NCBI RefSeq assembly: GCF_900110555.1
Contig: NZ_FOEE01000021.1
Span: 1 to 56,368, forward strand
Direction of reading: 5' to 3'
Source: Trujillonella endophytica
Lineage (GTDB): Bacteria; Actinomycetota; Actinomycetes; Mycobacteriales; Geodermatophilaceae
Length of the DNA stretch: 56,368 bases
The position numbers and the translations under genes were made by a program. The number at the start of each line of letters is the position of its first letter. Within the stretch, counting starts at the first letter, position 1. This document shows, one piece after another, positions 32,704 through 40,821 of this stretch. Below the pieces are notes generated by a model. The model was not told the origin of the DNA. It did no database searches and saw only the letters and a program-made list of their open reading frames with translations.

Positions 32704-33251
32704 CGGCAGATCTCCAGCCGGGTCACCGTGCCGTTGTGCGGGGTGACCGCCGGCAGGGCGTCGGGACCCAGGCCGCCGGCCACGGCCTGCGCGGCACGGA
32801 TCGTGTCGCCGTGGGTCACCAGCGCGACGACGTCGGCGGGGCGCTCGGCGCACAGGTGCTCCAGGTAGGCGGCCACCCGCCCGTGCAGTTCTGCCAGGCT
32901 CTCCCCGCCCTCGGCCGCCCAGTGCGGGTCGGTCCAGTCGACGACATCCCACAGCTCCCGCGACGGGCGGCCCTCGAGCACGCCGTACCCCTGCTCGCGC
33001 AGCGCCGGGGTGGTGCTCACCGGCAGGCCCGTGGCGCGCGCGCAGTGCTCGGCCGTCTGCAGCGCCCTGTGCAGGTCGCTGGAGACCAGGACCCCGGGGC
33101 GGAGACCGGCGAGCTCGCGCGCTGCGGCCGCCGCCTGGGCGTGGCCGAGATCGGTCAGCGGGATCCCGGCCGTCTGGCCCTGCAGCCGCCCGGCGGCGTT
33201 CCACTCGCTCTGCCCGTGGCGGACCAGCAGGAGGGTGAGCGGACGCGACAT
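32700..33251 (-). CDS. cobC: Histidine phosphatase, alpha-ribazole phosphatase type (CobC)
   Basis: A 183-residue phosphoglycerate-mutase-fold phosphatase. The catalytic motif is LLLVRHGQSEWNAAGRLQGQ, and the second catalytic histidine is in VALVTHGDTIRA. The position as first gene of the cobC-cobU-cobS operon supports a role as alpha-ribazole(-phosphate) phosphatase in lower-ligand synthesis, although phosphatases of this fold are hard to assign from sequence alone. ATG at 33251; its stop overlaps the cobU GTG. Confidence 0.8.
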   Translation of the reverse strand: MSRPLTLLLVRHGQSEWNAAGRLQGQTAGIPLTDLGHAQAAAAARELAGLRPGVLVSSDLHRALQTAEHCARATGLPVSTTPALREQGYGVLEGRPSRELWDVVDWTDPHWAAEGGESLAELHGRVAAYLEHLCAERPADVVALVTHGDTIRAAQAVAGGLGPDALPAVTPHNGTVTRLEICR

Positions 33252-33373
33252 GGCAGGCGGAGCGTAGTCGGGCCCGCGGCCGGCGCGCCGCCGCCGTCGT
33301 GGCCGGGGCCCCGGGCGGGGGCCCGGGCGAGGGGCCCGGCCCGCCGCCCGCGAGGCCTCGTACCGTCGACGCC

Positions 33374-34159
33374 GTGACCATCCCCCTCCGACCGGGCGCC
33401 GCCGCCGCTCCCCGCCCGCCCGCACCCGACCCGCTGGCTCCGCTCCTGGAGCTGACGGGGGTGCGCGACGCCGCCGAGGCGGCCCGGGCGGCGATCGACC
33501 GGCTGCTGCGGCACCGGCTGATGCGCAACCGCTCCGCCGAGGTCAGCGCCGAGTCCGCGTTGCGCGGCGCCCGGGCCTCCGCGGCGCTGGAGGGCGTCGA
33601 CGTCCCGCTGGCCGACATCCGGGCCGGCTCGGTGGAGGACCCGGTGGTGCAGGGCGCGCTGCGCGCCTCCGTGGCGCTGGGCTCGCTCGTGGAGACGTGG
33701 TCGCGCGCGCCGGGCCAGGTGCTCGCCCGCCTGCACGTGCTCGCCGCCGCAGACCTCGTCGACAGCGCGGAGCTCGGCCGGCCGCGGCCGCACGCGGGCC
33801 CGCGGCTGTCCGGGCTGTTCACCCTCGTCACCGCCACCAGCACGGTGCCCGCCGTCCTGGTGGCCGGGCTGGTGCACGGCGAGCTCGCGGCCCTCGCGCC
33901 GTTCGGCACGGCGGACGGCGTGGTGGCCCGGGCCGCCGGGCGGCTGACCGGCATCGACCGCGGGCTGGACCCCAAGGCGGTCTCCGTCCCCGAGATGGGG
34001 TTCGCCGAGCTGGGTCGCGAGGCCTACGCGGCGGCGCTGGCCGGCTACGCGTCGGGCGAGCCGGACGGCGTGGCCGGCTGGCTGGTGCACTGCTGCCGGG
34101 CCACCGAGCACGGCGCCGTCGAGGGGCTGGCCATCGCCGAGGCGATCGTGCGCGGCTGA
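33374..34159 (+). CDS. Degenerate Fic-like protein, Rv3662c family
   Basis: A 261-residue protein homologous by context and layout to mycobacterial Rv3662c, next to the Rv3661-type HAD gene and the Tad locus. The region SAALEGVDVPLADI resembles the Fic-domain N-terminal S(A)IEG segment, and LAPFGTADGVVARAAGRL stands where Fic proteins have HPFxDGNGRxxR. The catalytic His is missing and the GNGR loop is GTADGVVAR, so AMP-transfer activity is unlikely. GTG start at 33374. Function unknown; conservation next to tad genes suggests a structural or regulatory part. Confidence 0.6.
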   Translation: MTIPLRPGAAAAPRPPAPDPLAPLLELTGVRDAAEAARAAIDRLLRHRLMRNRSAEVSAESALRGARASAALEGVDVPLADIRAGSVEDPVVQGALRASVALGSLVETWSRAPGQVLARLHVLAAADLVDSAELGRPRPHAGPRLSGLFTLVTATSTVPAVLVAGLVHGELAALAPFGTADGVVARAAGRLTGIDRGLDPKAVSVPEMGFAELGREAYAAALAGYASGEPDGVAGWLVHCCRATEHGAVEGLAIAEAIVRG

Positions 34160-34187
34160 CCGGCGCGGGAGCACTCGGCTCGGGGCG

Positions 34188-34466
34188 TCAGCGCGGGACG
34201 AGGACCAGCCCGGCCGTCGCCACGGCCACGACGCCGGCCACCGTGCCCGCCGCCGCGGCGAGCCACGCCCCGGTGACCGCACCGGCCGCGACTCCGAGGA
34301 CCAGCACCAGCCACGGTCCGGACATGGCGACCGCCAACCCCGCGCGGGTGCGGGCGACCGACCGCCGCCGGCGCCGCGGTGCGCCGCCGCGCGCGGTCTG
34401 GCCGAACAGCGCGGCGGCGACGACGGAGGCGAGGACCGCCGTCCAGGCCAGCGCAACGGTCAGCAC
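34188..34466 (-). CDS. Small membrane protein of unknown function
   Basis: A 92-residue protein with three hydrophobic segments: about 3-22 (TVALAWTAVLASVVAAALFG), 46-66 (VAMSGPWLVLVLGVAAGAVT) and 68-90. They are separated by a basic loop (RRRRRSVARTRAG), which by the positive-inside rule places that loop in the cytosol. GTG start at 34466. Lies between the Fic-like gene and the HAD-IB phosphatase, on the same strand as the latter but not overlapping. No family recognised. Confidence 0.6.
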   Translation of the reverse strand: MLTVALAWTAVLASVVAAALFGQTARGGAPRRRRRSVARTRAGLAVAMSGPWLVLVLGVAAGAVTGAWLAAAAGTVAGVVAVATAGLVLVPR

Positions 34467-34529
34467 GACCCGCAGGATGGCCCAGCGGGGGAGGCGAGTG
34501 GCGGTGACCCGCCGGGACGAGGGTGCGGC

Positions 34530-35375
34530 TCAGGCGCCGCGGCCGCGACGCCGCCCGGGCACCGGCGCCGGGGTGGGCGGCCCCGCGGTCTCCCGCAGCG
34601 CGCGCCGGCGGGCGTACCAGGCCAGGCCCACGACGGCCGCGCCGACGCCCATCGCCGCGCCGGTCACCACCGGCGCCGCCGGCACGGCGAACCGCGAGCG
34701 CATCGACACGGGGCGGCTGAACTCCAGGACCGGCCAGCCGCGCTCGGCGGCCGCCCGGCGCAGGCCGCGGTCGGGGTTGACCGCGGTGGGATGACCGACG
34801 GCCGAGAGCATCGGCAGGTCGGTGATCGAGTCGCTGTAGGCGTAGCAGTCGGACAGGTCGTAGCCGCTCCGGGCGGCCACCTCGCGCATCGCTGACGCCT
34901 TGTTCTCGCCGTAGGCGTAGAAGTCGATCTCGCCGGTGTACCGGCCGTCCTCGGTCACCATCCGCGTCGCGACGACCCGGTCGGCGCCCAGCATCTCGCC
35001 GATGGGCTCCACCATCTCGGCGCCGCTGCTGGAGACGATGACGATCTCCCGCCCCGCCGCCCGGTGCTCCTCGATCAGGTCCGCCGCCTCGGCGTAGACC
35101 AGCGGGTCGACGATCTCGTGCAGCGTCTCCCGCACGATGTCGTGCACGGTCGCGACGTCCCACCCGGTGCACATCCGGGTGATCTGCGAGCGCATCCGCT
35201 CCATCTGGTCGGCGTCGGCACCGGCCAGGGAGAAGACGAACTGGGCGTAGGCGCCCTTGAGCACGGTGCGGCGGTTGATCAGCCCACCGTCGAAGAACGG
35301 CCGGCCGAAGGCCAGGGTGCTGGACTTGGCGATGATCGTCTTGTCCAGGTCGAAGAACGCCGCTGCGCGGGTCAC
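34530..35375 (-). CDS. HAD-IB phosphatase, SerB-like with C-terminal membrane helix (Rv3661 type)
   Basis: A 281-residue HAD subfamily IB hydrolase. Motif I AAFFDLDKTIIAKSSTLAF (residues 6-24), motif II VIVSSSGAEMVEPIGEML, motif III lysine in YGENKASAMREVA and motif IV CYAYSDSITDLPML are complete. From about residue 231 a hydrophobic segment (APVVTGAAMGVGAAVVGLAW) anchors the C-terminus and is followed by a basic tail. Substrate unknown: phosphoserine, lipids or others. Divergent from the Ssd/CpaE-like gene, the same arrangement as M. tuberculosis Rv3661-Rv3660c. Confidence 0.85.
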   Translation of the reverse strand: MTRAAAFFDLDKTIIAKSSTLAFGRPFFDGGLINRRTVLKGAYAQFVFSLAGADADQMERMRSQITRMCTGWDVATVHDIVRETLHEIVDPLVYAEAADLIEEHRAAGREIVIVSSSGAEMVEPIGEMLGADRVVATRMVTEDGRYTGEIDFYAYGENKASAMREVAARSGYDLSDCYAYSDSITDLPMLSAVGHPTAVNPDRGLRRAAAERGWPVLEFSRPVSMRSRFAVPAAPVVTGAAMGVGAAVVGLAWYARRRALRETAGPPTPAPVPGRRRGRGA

Positions 35376-35500
35376 GGTTCACGACTGTAAGGGCACGCCC
35401 GGGGTGGAACGGGGCTCCTCCGCCGTCCACACCCGATCGGGTCGTCCACAGGTCCCACGGATCCCTCGCGTTCCCGCCGGTCGCGTCGTGGGCTGGCCGG

Positions 35501-36595
35501 GTGCCCGCAGCCGATCGCGTCCGCCCCCTTCTCGTGAGCGCCGACGAGGAACTCCTCGACGAGGCGCTGCGGCTGCTCGCCGCCGCCGGTGCCGAGCCGG
35601 AGGTGGCCACGGCGGGGCCGGCGCTGCGGCGGGCGCACCGCGAGGCGCCGCTGGTGCTCCTCGGCGCCGACGCCCTGGCCTCCGGGCCGGTCCGCGCCCT
35701 GCCGCGCCGGCCGGGCGTCGTGGTGCTCGCGCGGGGCGAGCTGCCTCCGCTCGGCTGGGCGGCCGCGGTGGAGCTGGGCGTGGAGCGGGTGGCGGTGCTG
35801 CCGGCCGACGAGGCGTGGGTGCTTCAGCGTGCCGGGGCCGCGCTGCGGGAGCCGGTGGAGCGGGGCCGGCTGATCGTGGTGGGGGGCGCCTGCGGAGGCG
35901 CGGGAGCCAGCACCCTCGCGGCCGCGGTCGCGCTGGCCGCGGCGGCGGGGCACGGCGCGCTGCTGGTCGACGGGGACGGCTTCGGCGGCGGCCTGGACCT
36001 GCTGCTGGGGGCCGAGTCCGCCGACGGGTTGCGCTGGCCCGAGCTCGCCGGGCTCCGCGGCCGCGTCTCGGGGGAGGCGGTCCTGGCGGCCCTCCCCACC
36101 GTCGGCGGGGTCGGCGTCCTCGCCGCCTCCCGGGCGGCGCCCGCGCCGCCGGCGCCCGAGGCCGTGGCGGCCGTCGTCGAGGCGGGCCGCTCGGGCGGCT
36201 GGCCCGTCGTGGTCGACCTGCCCCGCAGCGCGGGGCCGGCAGGGGACTCCCTCGCCGAGGCCGTCCTCGCCGAGGCGGACCTCGCGGTGCTCGTCGTGCC
36301 CGGCCGGGTGCGCGCCGCGTGCGCCGCGGCCTCGCTCCTGGACGCCGATGCCGGCGGCCGCACGCCGTGGACCGCCGCCCGTCCGGTGGTCCGCCGCGTG
36401 CCGGGCGGCCTCGACGTGCCCGAGGTGGCCCGGGTGCTGGGGCGGCCGGTGCTCGCCGAGCTGGCGCACGACCGCTGGGCGCCGGCCCGGGGAGAGCGGG
36501 GCGAGCCGCCACCGGTCGGGCACCGGTCACCGTGGGGCGCGGTCGCGCGGGCGGTGCTCGGGGCGCTGCCGGCGCCGGTCGGGAGCCGTTCGTGA
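35501..36595 (+). CDS. ssd: Septum-site-determining protein Ssd / CpaE-TadZ-like ATPase
   Basis: A 364-residue ParA/MinD-like protein, the Rv3660c (Ssd) type found at the head of actinobacterial tad loci. Residues 1-115 are a receiver-like domain (LLVSADEELLDEALRLL). The ATPase part starts at RLIVVGGACGGAGASTLAAAVA (deviant Walker A, GGAGAST) and LLVDGDGFGGGLDLLLG (Walker B type). TadZ-type proteins place the pilus machinery at the pole; Ssd also affects septum formation in mycobacteria. GTG start at 35501; stop overlaps the tadA GTG. Confidence 0.85.
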   Translation: MPAADRVRPLLVSADEELLDEALRLLAAAGAEPEVATAGPALRRAHREAPLVLLGADALASGPVRALPRRPGVVVLARGELPPLGWAAAVELGVERVAVLPADEAWVLQRAGAALREPVERGRLIVVGGACGGAGASTLAAAVALAAAAGHGALLVDGDGFGGGLDLLLGAESADGLRWPELAGLRGRVSGEAVLAALPTVGGVGVLAASRAAPAPPAPEAVAAVVEAGRSGGWPVVVDLPRSAGPAGDSLAEAVLAEADLAVLVVPGRVRAACAAASLLDADAGGRTPWTAARPVVRRVPGGLDVPEVARVLGRPVLAELAHDRWAPARGERGEPPPVGHRSPWGAVARAVLGALPAPVGSRS

Positions 36596-37734
36596 CCGGG
36601 CCGCCGCTCGTCGAGCGGGTCCGGGCCCGGCTGGCCACCGGACCGGCGTCGCCCAGCCGGTCGGCCGTGGCAGCCCTGGTGCGCGAGGAGGCCGGCAGCC
36701 TGGCCGGCGACGCGACCGTGCTCTCCGCCGTCCGGGCGGCGGTCGACGAGCTCGCCGGCGCCGGTCCGCTGGAGGAACTGCTGCGCGCGCCCGGCACCAG
36801 CGACGTGCTGGTCAACGGGCCGGACGAGGTCTGGGTGGACCGCGGTGCCGGGCTGGAGCGCGCCGCCGTCCGGTTTCCCGACGACGACGCGGTGCGCCGG
36901 CTGGCGGTCCGCCTGGCCGCGGCAGCCGGGCGCCGCCTCGACGACGCCGCGCCGTGGGTGGACGCGGGCCTGCCCGACGGCACGCGGCTGCACGCGGTCC
37001 TGTCGCCGGTGTCCGCCCGGGGTACCTGCCTCTCGCTGCGGGTGCTGCGCCGCTGCTCGCTGGGCCTCGACGACCTGGCCGCCCGCGGCACGCTGCCGGG
37101 GGAGTCGGCGGCGCTGCTGCGGGCGCTGGTCGCCGCGCGGCCGGCCTTCCTGGTCACCGGCGGCACCGGGTCGGGCAAGACCACGCTGCTGTCGGCGCTG
37201 CTCGGGCTGGTCGACCGCGGCGAGCGGATCGTGCTGTGCGAGGACGCGCCCGAGCTGACCCCCGACCATCCGCACGTGGTCGGCCTCGTCACCCGCCCAC
37301 CTAACGTCGAGGGCGTGGGCGCGGTGGGGCTGCGCGACCTGGTCCGCCAGGCCCTGCGGATGCGCCCGGACCGGCTGGTGGTCGGGGAGGTGCGCGGTGC
37401 CGAGGTCACCGACCTCCTCGCCGCACTGAACACCGGGCACGACGGCGGCTGCGGCACGCTGCACGCCAACCGGCCAGCCGAGGTGCCCGCCCGGCTCGAG
37501 GCGCTCGGCGTCGCGGCCGGACTGGACCGTGCCGCGGTGCACAGCCAGACCGCGGCGGCGCTGGCCGTGGTGGTGCACCTGCGGCGGACCGCGGGCGTGC
37601 GGCGGGTGTCCGAGATCGGCGTCGTCCGCCGGGCCGGGGATCTGGTCGGGGTGGAGCCGGCCTGGCGGGCCGACGGAGCCGCCTGCCCCGGGCGCGGCCG
37701 GCTCGAGCAGCTGCTGACCGGTGGCCGGCCGTGA
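36592..37734 (+). CDS. tadA: Tad pilus assembly ATPase TadA/CpaF
   Basis: Hexameric secretion ATPase that drives pilus assembly. In 380 residues: an N-terminal domain with PLEELLRAPGTSDVLVNGPD, then TCLSLRVLRR, Walker A VTGGTGSGKTTLLSALLG near residue 189, ERIVLCEDAPEL (Asp box), LVRQALRMRPDRLVVGEVRG (Walker B region) and GTLHANRPAEVPARLEAL (His box). GTG start overlaps ssd. It is followed in the same frame-overlap style by tadB and tadC. Confidence 0.94.
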   Translation: MTGPPLVERVRARLATGPASPSRSAVAALVREEAGSLAGDATVLSAVRAAVDELAGAGPLEELLRAPGTSDVLVNGPDEVWVDRGAGLERAAVRFPDDDAVRRLAVRLAAAAGRRLDDAAPWVDAGLPDGTRLHAVLSPVSARGTCLSLRVLRRCSLGLDDLAARGTLPGESAALLRALVAARPAFLVTGGTGSGKTTLLSALLGLVDRGERIVLCEDAPELTPDHPHVVGLVTRPPNVEGVGAVGLRDLVRQALRMRPDRLVVGEVRGAEVTDLLAALNTGHDGGCGTLHANRPAEVPARLEALGVAAGLDRAAVHSQTAAALAVVVHLRRTAGVRRVSEIGVVRRAGDLVGVEPAWRADGAACPGRGRLEQLLTGGRP

Positions 37735-38516
37735 CCGGAGGAGGGCCCGGCGTGCCGCTGCTGCTGGCCGCCGGCGCCCTGCTGCTGTGGCCGGCCGGGC
37801 GCAGCCGCGGCCGGCTGCCGGCGGTCCGGCGACCGGTGGCATGGGGGAGTCGGCTGCCCGCGGTCGCGGCCGCCGCGGCGGCGCTGGCCGCGGCGACGAC
37901 GAGCACGCCGCTGGTCGCGGTGCTGGCGGCCGCCTGCGTGGGCGGCGCCGTGCTGGCCCGGCAGCGGAGCCGCCGCGAGGAGGTGGAGGAGCAGCGCGTC
38001 GATGCCCTCACCGAGGCACTGGGCGCGCTGGCCGCCGAGCTGCGCAGCGGGCGCGCGATGGCGGACGCGGCCGCCGCGGCCGGCGCCGCGTGCGCGGACC
38101 CCGCCGGTGCCGACGCGCTCGTCCGGGCGGTGCGGGCGCCCGCCTCGGTCCCGGCGGCCGGGCCGGACGCCGGGGCCGGGGAGGTCGCGGTGGCCCGGCT
38201 GGCGTCCGCGGTCCGGCTGAGCGTCCGGACCGGCTGCTCCCTGGCGGCGGTGACCGGTGCGGTCGAGGACGACCTGCGGGCGCGGCGCCGGCACCGGCTG
38301 GAACTGCGGACGGCCCTGGCCGGTCCGCGGGCCAGCGCGGCGCTGCTGGCCGGGCTGCCGGTGCTCGCCCTGCTCATGGGCAGCGGAGTGGGCGCCGATC
38401 CCTGGGGCGTGCTGACGACCACCGGCTCCGGCCAGGTGCTGCTGGTCGTGGGCGTCGCGCTCGAGGGGGCGGGTCTGCTCTGGACCGGGTGGCTGGTGCG
38501 CCGGGCGGCGCGGTGA
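37731..38516 (+). CDS. tadB: Tad pilus inner-membrane platform protein, TadB-like
   Basis: A 261-residue type II secretion F-domain protein. Hydrophobic helices lie at the N-terminus ([41 protein letters not shown]) and C-terminus (LLAGLPVLALLMGSGVG; VLLVVGVALEGAGLLWTGWLV). Between them is the helical domain DALTEALGALAAELRSGRAM ... LSVRTGCSLAAVTGAVEDDL, the T2SS F pattern. Shorter than TadB of proteobacteria, like its actinobacterial relatives. GTG start overlaps tadA. Confidence 0.85.
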   Translation: MTGGGPGVPLLLAAGALLLWPAGRSRGRLPAVRRPVAWGSRLPAVAAAAAALAAATTSTPLVAVLAAACVGGAVLARQRSRREEVEEQRVDALTEALGALAAELRSGRAMADAAAAAGAACADPAGADALVRAVRAPASVPAAGPDAGAGEVAVARLASAVRLSVRTGCSLAAVTGAVEDDLRARRRHRLELRTALAGPRASAALLAGLPVLALLMGSGVGADPWGVLTTTGSGQVLLVVGVALEGAGLLWTGWLVRRAAR

Positions 38517-39253
38517 GCGTCGGTGCGTCTCTGGCGGCCGGATGCGCCGCCGCGGCCGCGGCGCTCGTGCTCTGGGCGCCGTCGCCGGGGCCGGCCCGCG
38601 CGCGTGCGCTGGCCCGCGGGCCGGCGGAGGCCGCGCGGACCGCCGCCGACGACCTCGCGGGCCGCACGCGGCGGCGGCTGCTGCTGGCGGCGGGAAGCGG
38701 CAGCGGGACCGCGCTGGTCGCCGGGGGAGTGCTCGGGCTGGTGGTGGGCGTGGCCGTCGCGGTCGGCGTGGACCGGCTGCTCCGCCGGTCGGAGGAGGTC
38801 GACGCCCGCCGGGTGCACGCGGGGCTGGAGGACGAGCTGCCCATCGCCTGCGACCTCCTGGCCGTGTGCCTGTCGGCGGGCCTGCCGGTGGGCGGCGCCC
38901 TCGAGTCGGTGGCCGCCGCGCTGACTGGCCCGCTCGGCACCGAGCTCGCGGCGGTCGGCGGCCGCTACCGCCTGGGCTCGGCGGCGCTCGCCGCCTGGGC
39001 GGGCGTGCCCGGTCCCGTGGCCGGGCTGGGCCGGGTCATGGCGCGGGCCGGCGAGTCGGGCTCGTCGGTCGTCCCCGCGCTGCGGGCCCTGGCGACCGAC
39101 TCCCGGGCCGAGCTGCGGGCGCGCACGGAGGCCCGGGTGCGGGCCGCCGGGGTCTGGGTGCTGGCCCCGCTGGGGGCGTGCTTCCTCCCGGCCTTCGTCT
39201 GCCTCGGGGTCGCGCCCATGGTGCTGGGCATCGCGGCCGACGTGCTGCCCTGA
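38513..39253 (+). CDS. tadC: Tad pilus inner-membrane platform protein, TadC-like
   Basis: A 246-residue second F-domain protein. After an N-terminal helix and a VAGGVLGLVVGVAVAVGVDRL helix comes ELPIACDLLAVCLSAGLPVGGALESVAAAL, AGESGSSVVPALRALATDSR and a C-terminal helix ending in LPAFVCLGVAPMVLGIAADVL. This matches the TadC half of the platform. GTG start overlaps the tadB stop. A 133-bp gap of GC-rich, hairpin-prone sequence separates it from the pilin gene. Confidence 0.85.
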   Translation: MSVGASLAAGCAAAAAALVLWAPSPGPARARALARGPAEAARTAADDLAGRTRRRLLLAAGSGSGTALVAGGVLGLVVGVAVAVGVDRLLRRSEEVDARRVHAGLEDELPIACDLLAVCLSAGLPVGGALESVAAALTGPLGTELAAVGGRYRLGSAALAAWAGVPGPVAGLGRVMARAGESGSSVVPALRALATDSRAELRARTEARVRAAGVWVLAPLGACFLPAFVCLGVAPMVLGIAADVLP

Positions 39254-39386
39254 ACCGTCCGGAGGTCCCGCCGTCCACAGCCCCGGGCCGTCTCCACAGA
39301 CGGCGCCGGCCCGTGGTCCCGGTGCCGGGGCAGCACGAGGGTCGGTACAGCGGCCCGGACGGCGGGCCCCTGAGCGAGGAGGACCC

Positions 39387-39647
39387 ATGACCGAACAGCA
39401 CCAGGCCACAGCGCCGGAACGGGCCGGGGACGGCGGCGCCGCGGATCGGCCCGCGGCCGAGCGGCTGGCCGACCGGTGGGCGAGGCTGGTCGACGAGCCG
39501 GAGGCGGGGATGAGCACCGCTGAGTACGCGGTCGGGACCATCGCCGCCTGCGCCTTCGCCGCGGTGCTCTACAAGGTGGTCACGGGCGGGTCGATCGTCA
39601 CCGCGCTCGGCGACCTGGTCGCCTCCGCGCTCTCCACCCTGGGCTGA
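39387..39647 (+). CDS. Flp-type pilin (DUF4244 family)
   Basis: An 86-residue prepilin. A long hydrophilic leader ends in DEPEAGMSTAEYAVGTIAAC, followed by a hydrophobic helix (AFAAVLYKVVTGGSIVTALG). The G-M-S-T-A-E-Y sequence has the Glu typical of type IV/Flp pilins five residues into the mature part, so cleavage after the glycine is expected. GAGGAGGA RBS at the right distance before the ATG at 39387. M. tuberculosis Rv3656c takes the same position. Confidence 0.9.
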   Translation: MTEQHQATAPERAGDGGAADRPAAERLADRWARLVDEPEAGMSTAEYAVGTIAACAFAAVLYKVVTGGSIVTALGDLVASALSTLG

Positions 39648-39649
39648 CC

Positions 39650-40054
39650 GTGCTGTTGCTGCGTCGGCGGGCGGTGGGGTGGCGGGCGCCGCGGAGGCTG
39701 CACGGGGAGGCCGGCATGGTCACGGCCGAAACGGCGGTCGTGCTGCCCGTGCTGCTGCTGGTCCTGGCCGGTTCGGTCGCCGCGGTCGTCGTGGTCGGTG
39801 CCCAGCTGCGCTGCGTCGACGCCGCCCGGGAGGGCGCCCGGGCGGCGGCTCGCGGCGAGCAAGGCGGCGTGGTCACGGAGCTGGCGGGCCGGGCGGCGCC
39901 GCCCGGAGCGCGGATCGAGATCGGGGGCGGGGAGGAGCAGGTGCGCGTCACCGTCTCCGCCACGATCTCGCCGCTGGGACCCCTGCCGTGGCGGGTCGAG
40001 GTGTCCGCCACCGCGACCGGCGTGCGCGAGCCGGCCGCCGGGGCGGCTCCGTGA
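39650..40054 (+). CDS. tadE: TadE-like minor pilin
   Basis: A 134-residue pseudopilin. It has an Arg-rich leader (LLLRRRAVGWRAPRRLHGEAG) followed by MVTAETAVVLPVLLLVLAGS, the TadE signature with the conserved Glu, and a hydrophilic beta-rich C-terminus (RVTVSATISPLGPLPWRVEV). GTG start just 2 bp after the pilin stop. Corresponds to Rv3655c. Confidence 0.87.
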   Translation: MLLLRRRAVGWRAPRRLHGEAGMVTAETAVVLPVLLLVLAGSVAAVVVVGAQLRCVDAAREGARAAARGEQGGVVTELAGRAAPPGARIEIGGGEEQVRVTVSATISPLGPLPWRVEVSATATGVREPAAGAAP

Positions 40055-40821
40055 CCGCCGGCGCGGAGGGCGGCGGCCCGGAGCGCGGGTCGGCCACCGT
40101 GTGGACCATCGCGGTCGCCGCCGTGCTGGCGCTGGTCGGCGCCGCGGCCTTCCTGGTCGGCGCGGCCGTGGTGGCGCGGCACCGGGCCGCCGCGGCGGCC
40201 GATCTCGCGGCGCTCGCCGGTGCGGGCCGGGCGGTCGTCGGTGATCCCGCCGCCTGCGCCGTCGCGGGCGAGGTGGCACGGGCGAACGGAGGGGTGCTGC
40301 GCAGCTGCGCGGTGGACGACGGTGCGGTCGTCACCGTGACCGTCGAGGTCCCCGTGCGGCTGGGCCCCGTGGGCGTCCGGCCCGCGCAGGCCCGCGCCCG
40401 CGCCGGTCCGGTGACCACCGCCGCCGAGGGGCTCGCTCAGAAGACGAGGTCGTCCTCGGCCCCGGGAGCCACCCCGGCATCGGCGTCGGAAGCCGCCCCG
40501 GCGTCGGCCTCGCGAGCCGCCCCGGCGTCCCCGAGATCCCCGTCCTGCAGGTCCCCGTCCTGCAGATCCTCGTCCTGGAGGTCACCGCCCTGCCGCTCGT
40601 CGGCGGCCGCGAGCTCGTCGAGGACGACGTCGAGGACCCGCACGGCGCCGGCCTTGTCCAGCGGGTCGTTGCCGTTGCCGCACTTGGGCGACTGCACGCA
40701 CGAGGGGCAGCCGCTCTCGCACTCGCAGCTGGCGATGGTCGCCCGGGTGGCCTGCAGCCACCGGCGGAGCGTGGCGTACCCGCGCTCGGCGAATCCCGCG
40801 CCGCCCGGGTGCCCGTCGTAG
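40051..40821 (+). CDS. TadE/TadG-like protein with antisense-overlapping C-terminus
   Basis: The first 125 residues are a Rv3654c-type protein: GSATVWTIAVAAVLALVGAA helix, then RHRAAAAADLAALAGAGRAV, a VARANGGVLRSCAVDDGAVVTVTVEVPV domain with two cysteines. After about residue 125 the frame runs into sequence antisense to the helicase gene and stays open to 40821, adding 130 residues of Ser/Ala/Pro/Arg low complexity. Actinobacterial relatives usually stop near position 120-130, so the tail may be a read-through after loss of the original stop. GTG start overlaps the tadE stop. Confidence 0.65.
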   Translation: MTAGAEGGGPERGSATVWTIAVAAVLALVGAAAFLVGAAVVARHRAAAAADLAALAGAGRAVVGDPAACAVAGEVARANGGVLRSCAVDDGAVVTVTVEVPVRLGPVGVRPAQARARAGPVTTAAEGLAQKTRSSSAPGATPASASEAAPASASRAAPASPRSPSCRSPSCRSSSWRSPPCRSSAAASSSRTTSRTRTAPALSSGSLPLPHLGDCTHEGQPLSHSQLAMVARVACSHRRSVAYPRSANPAPPGCPS

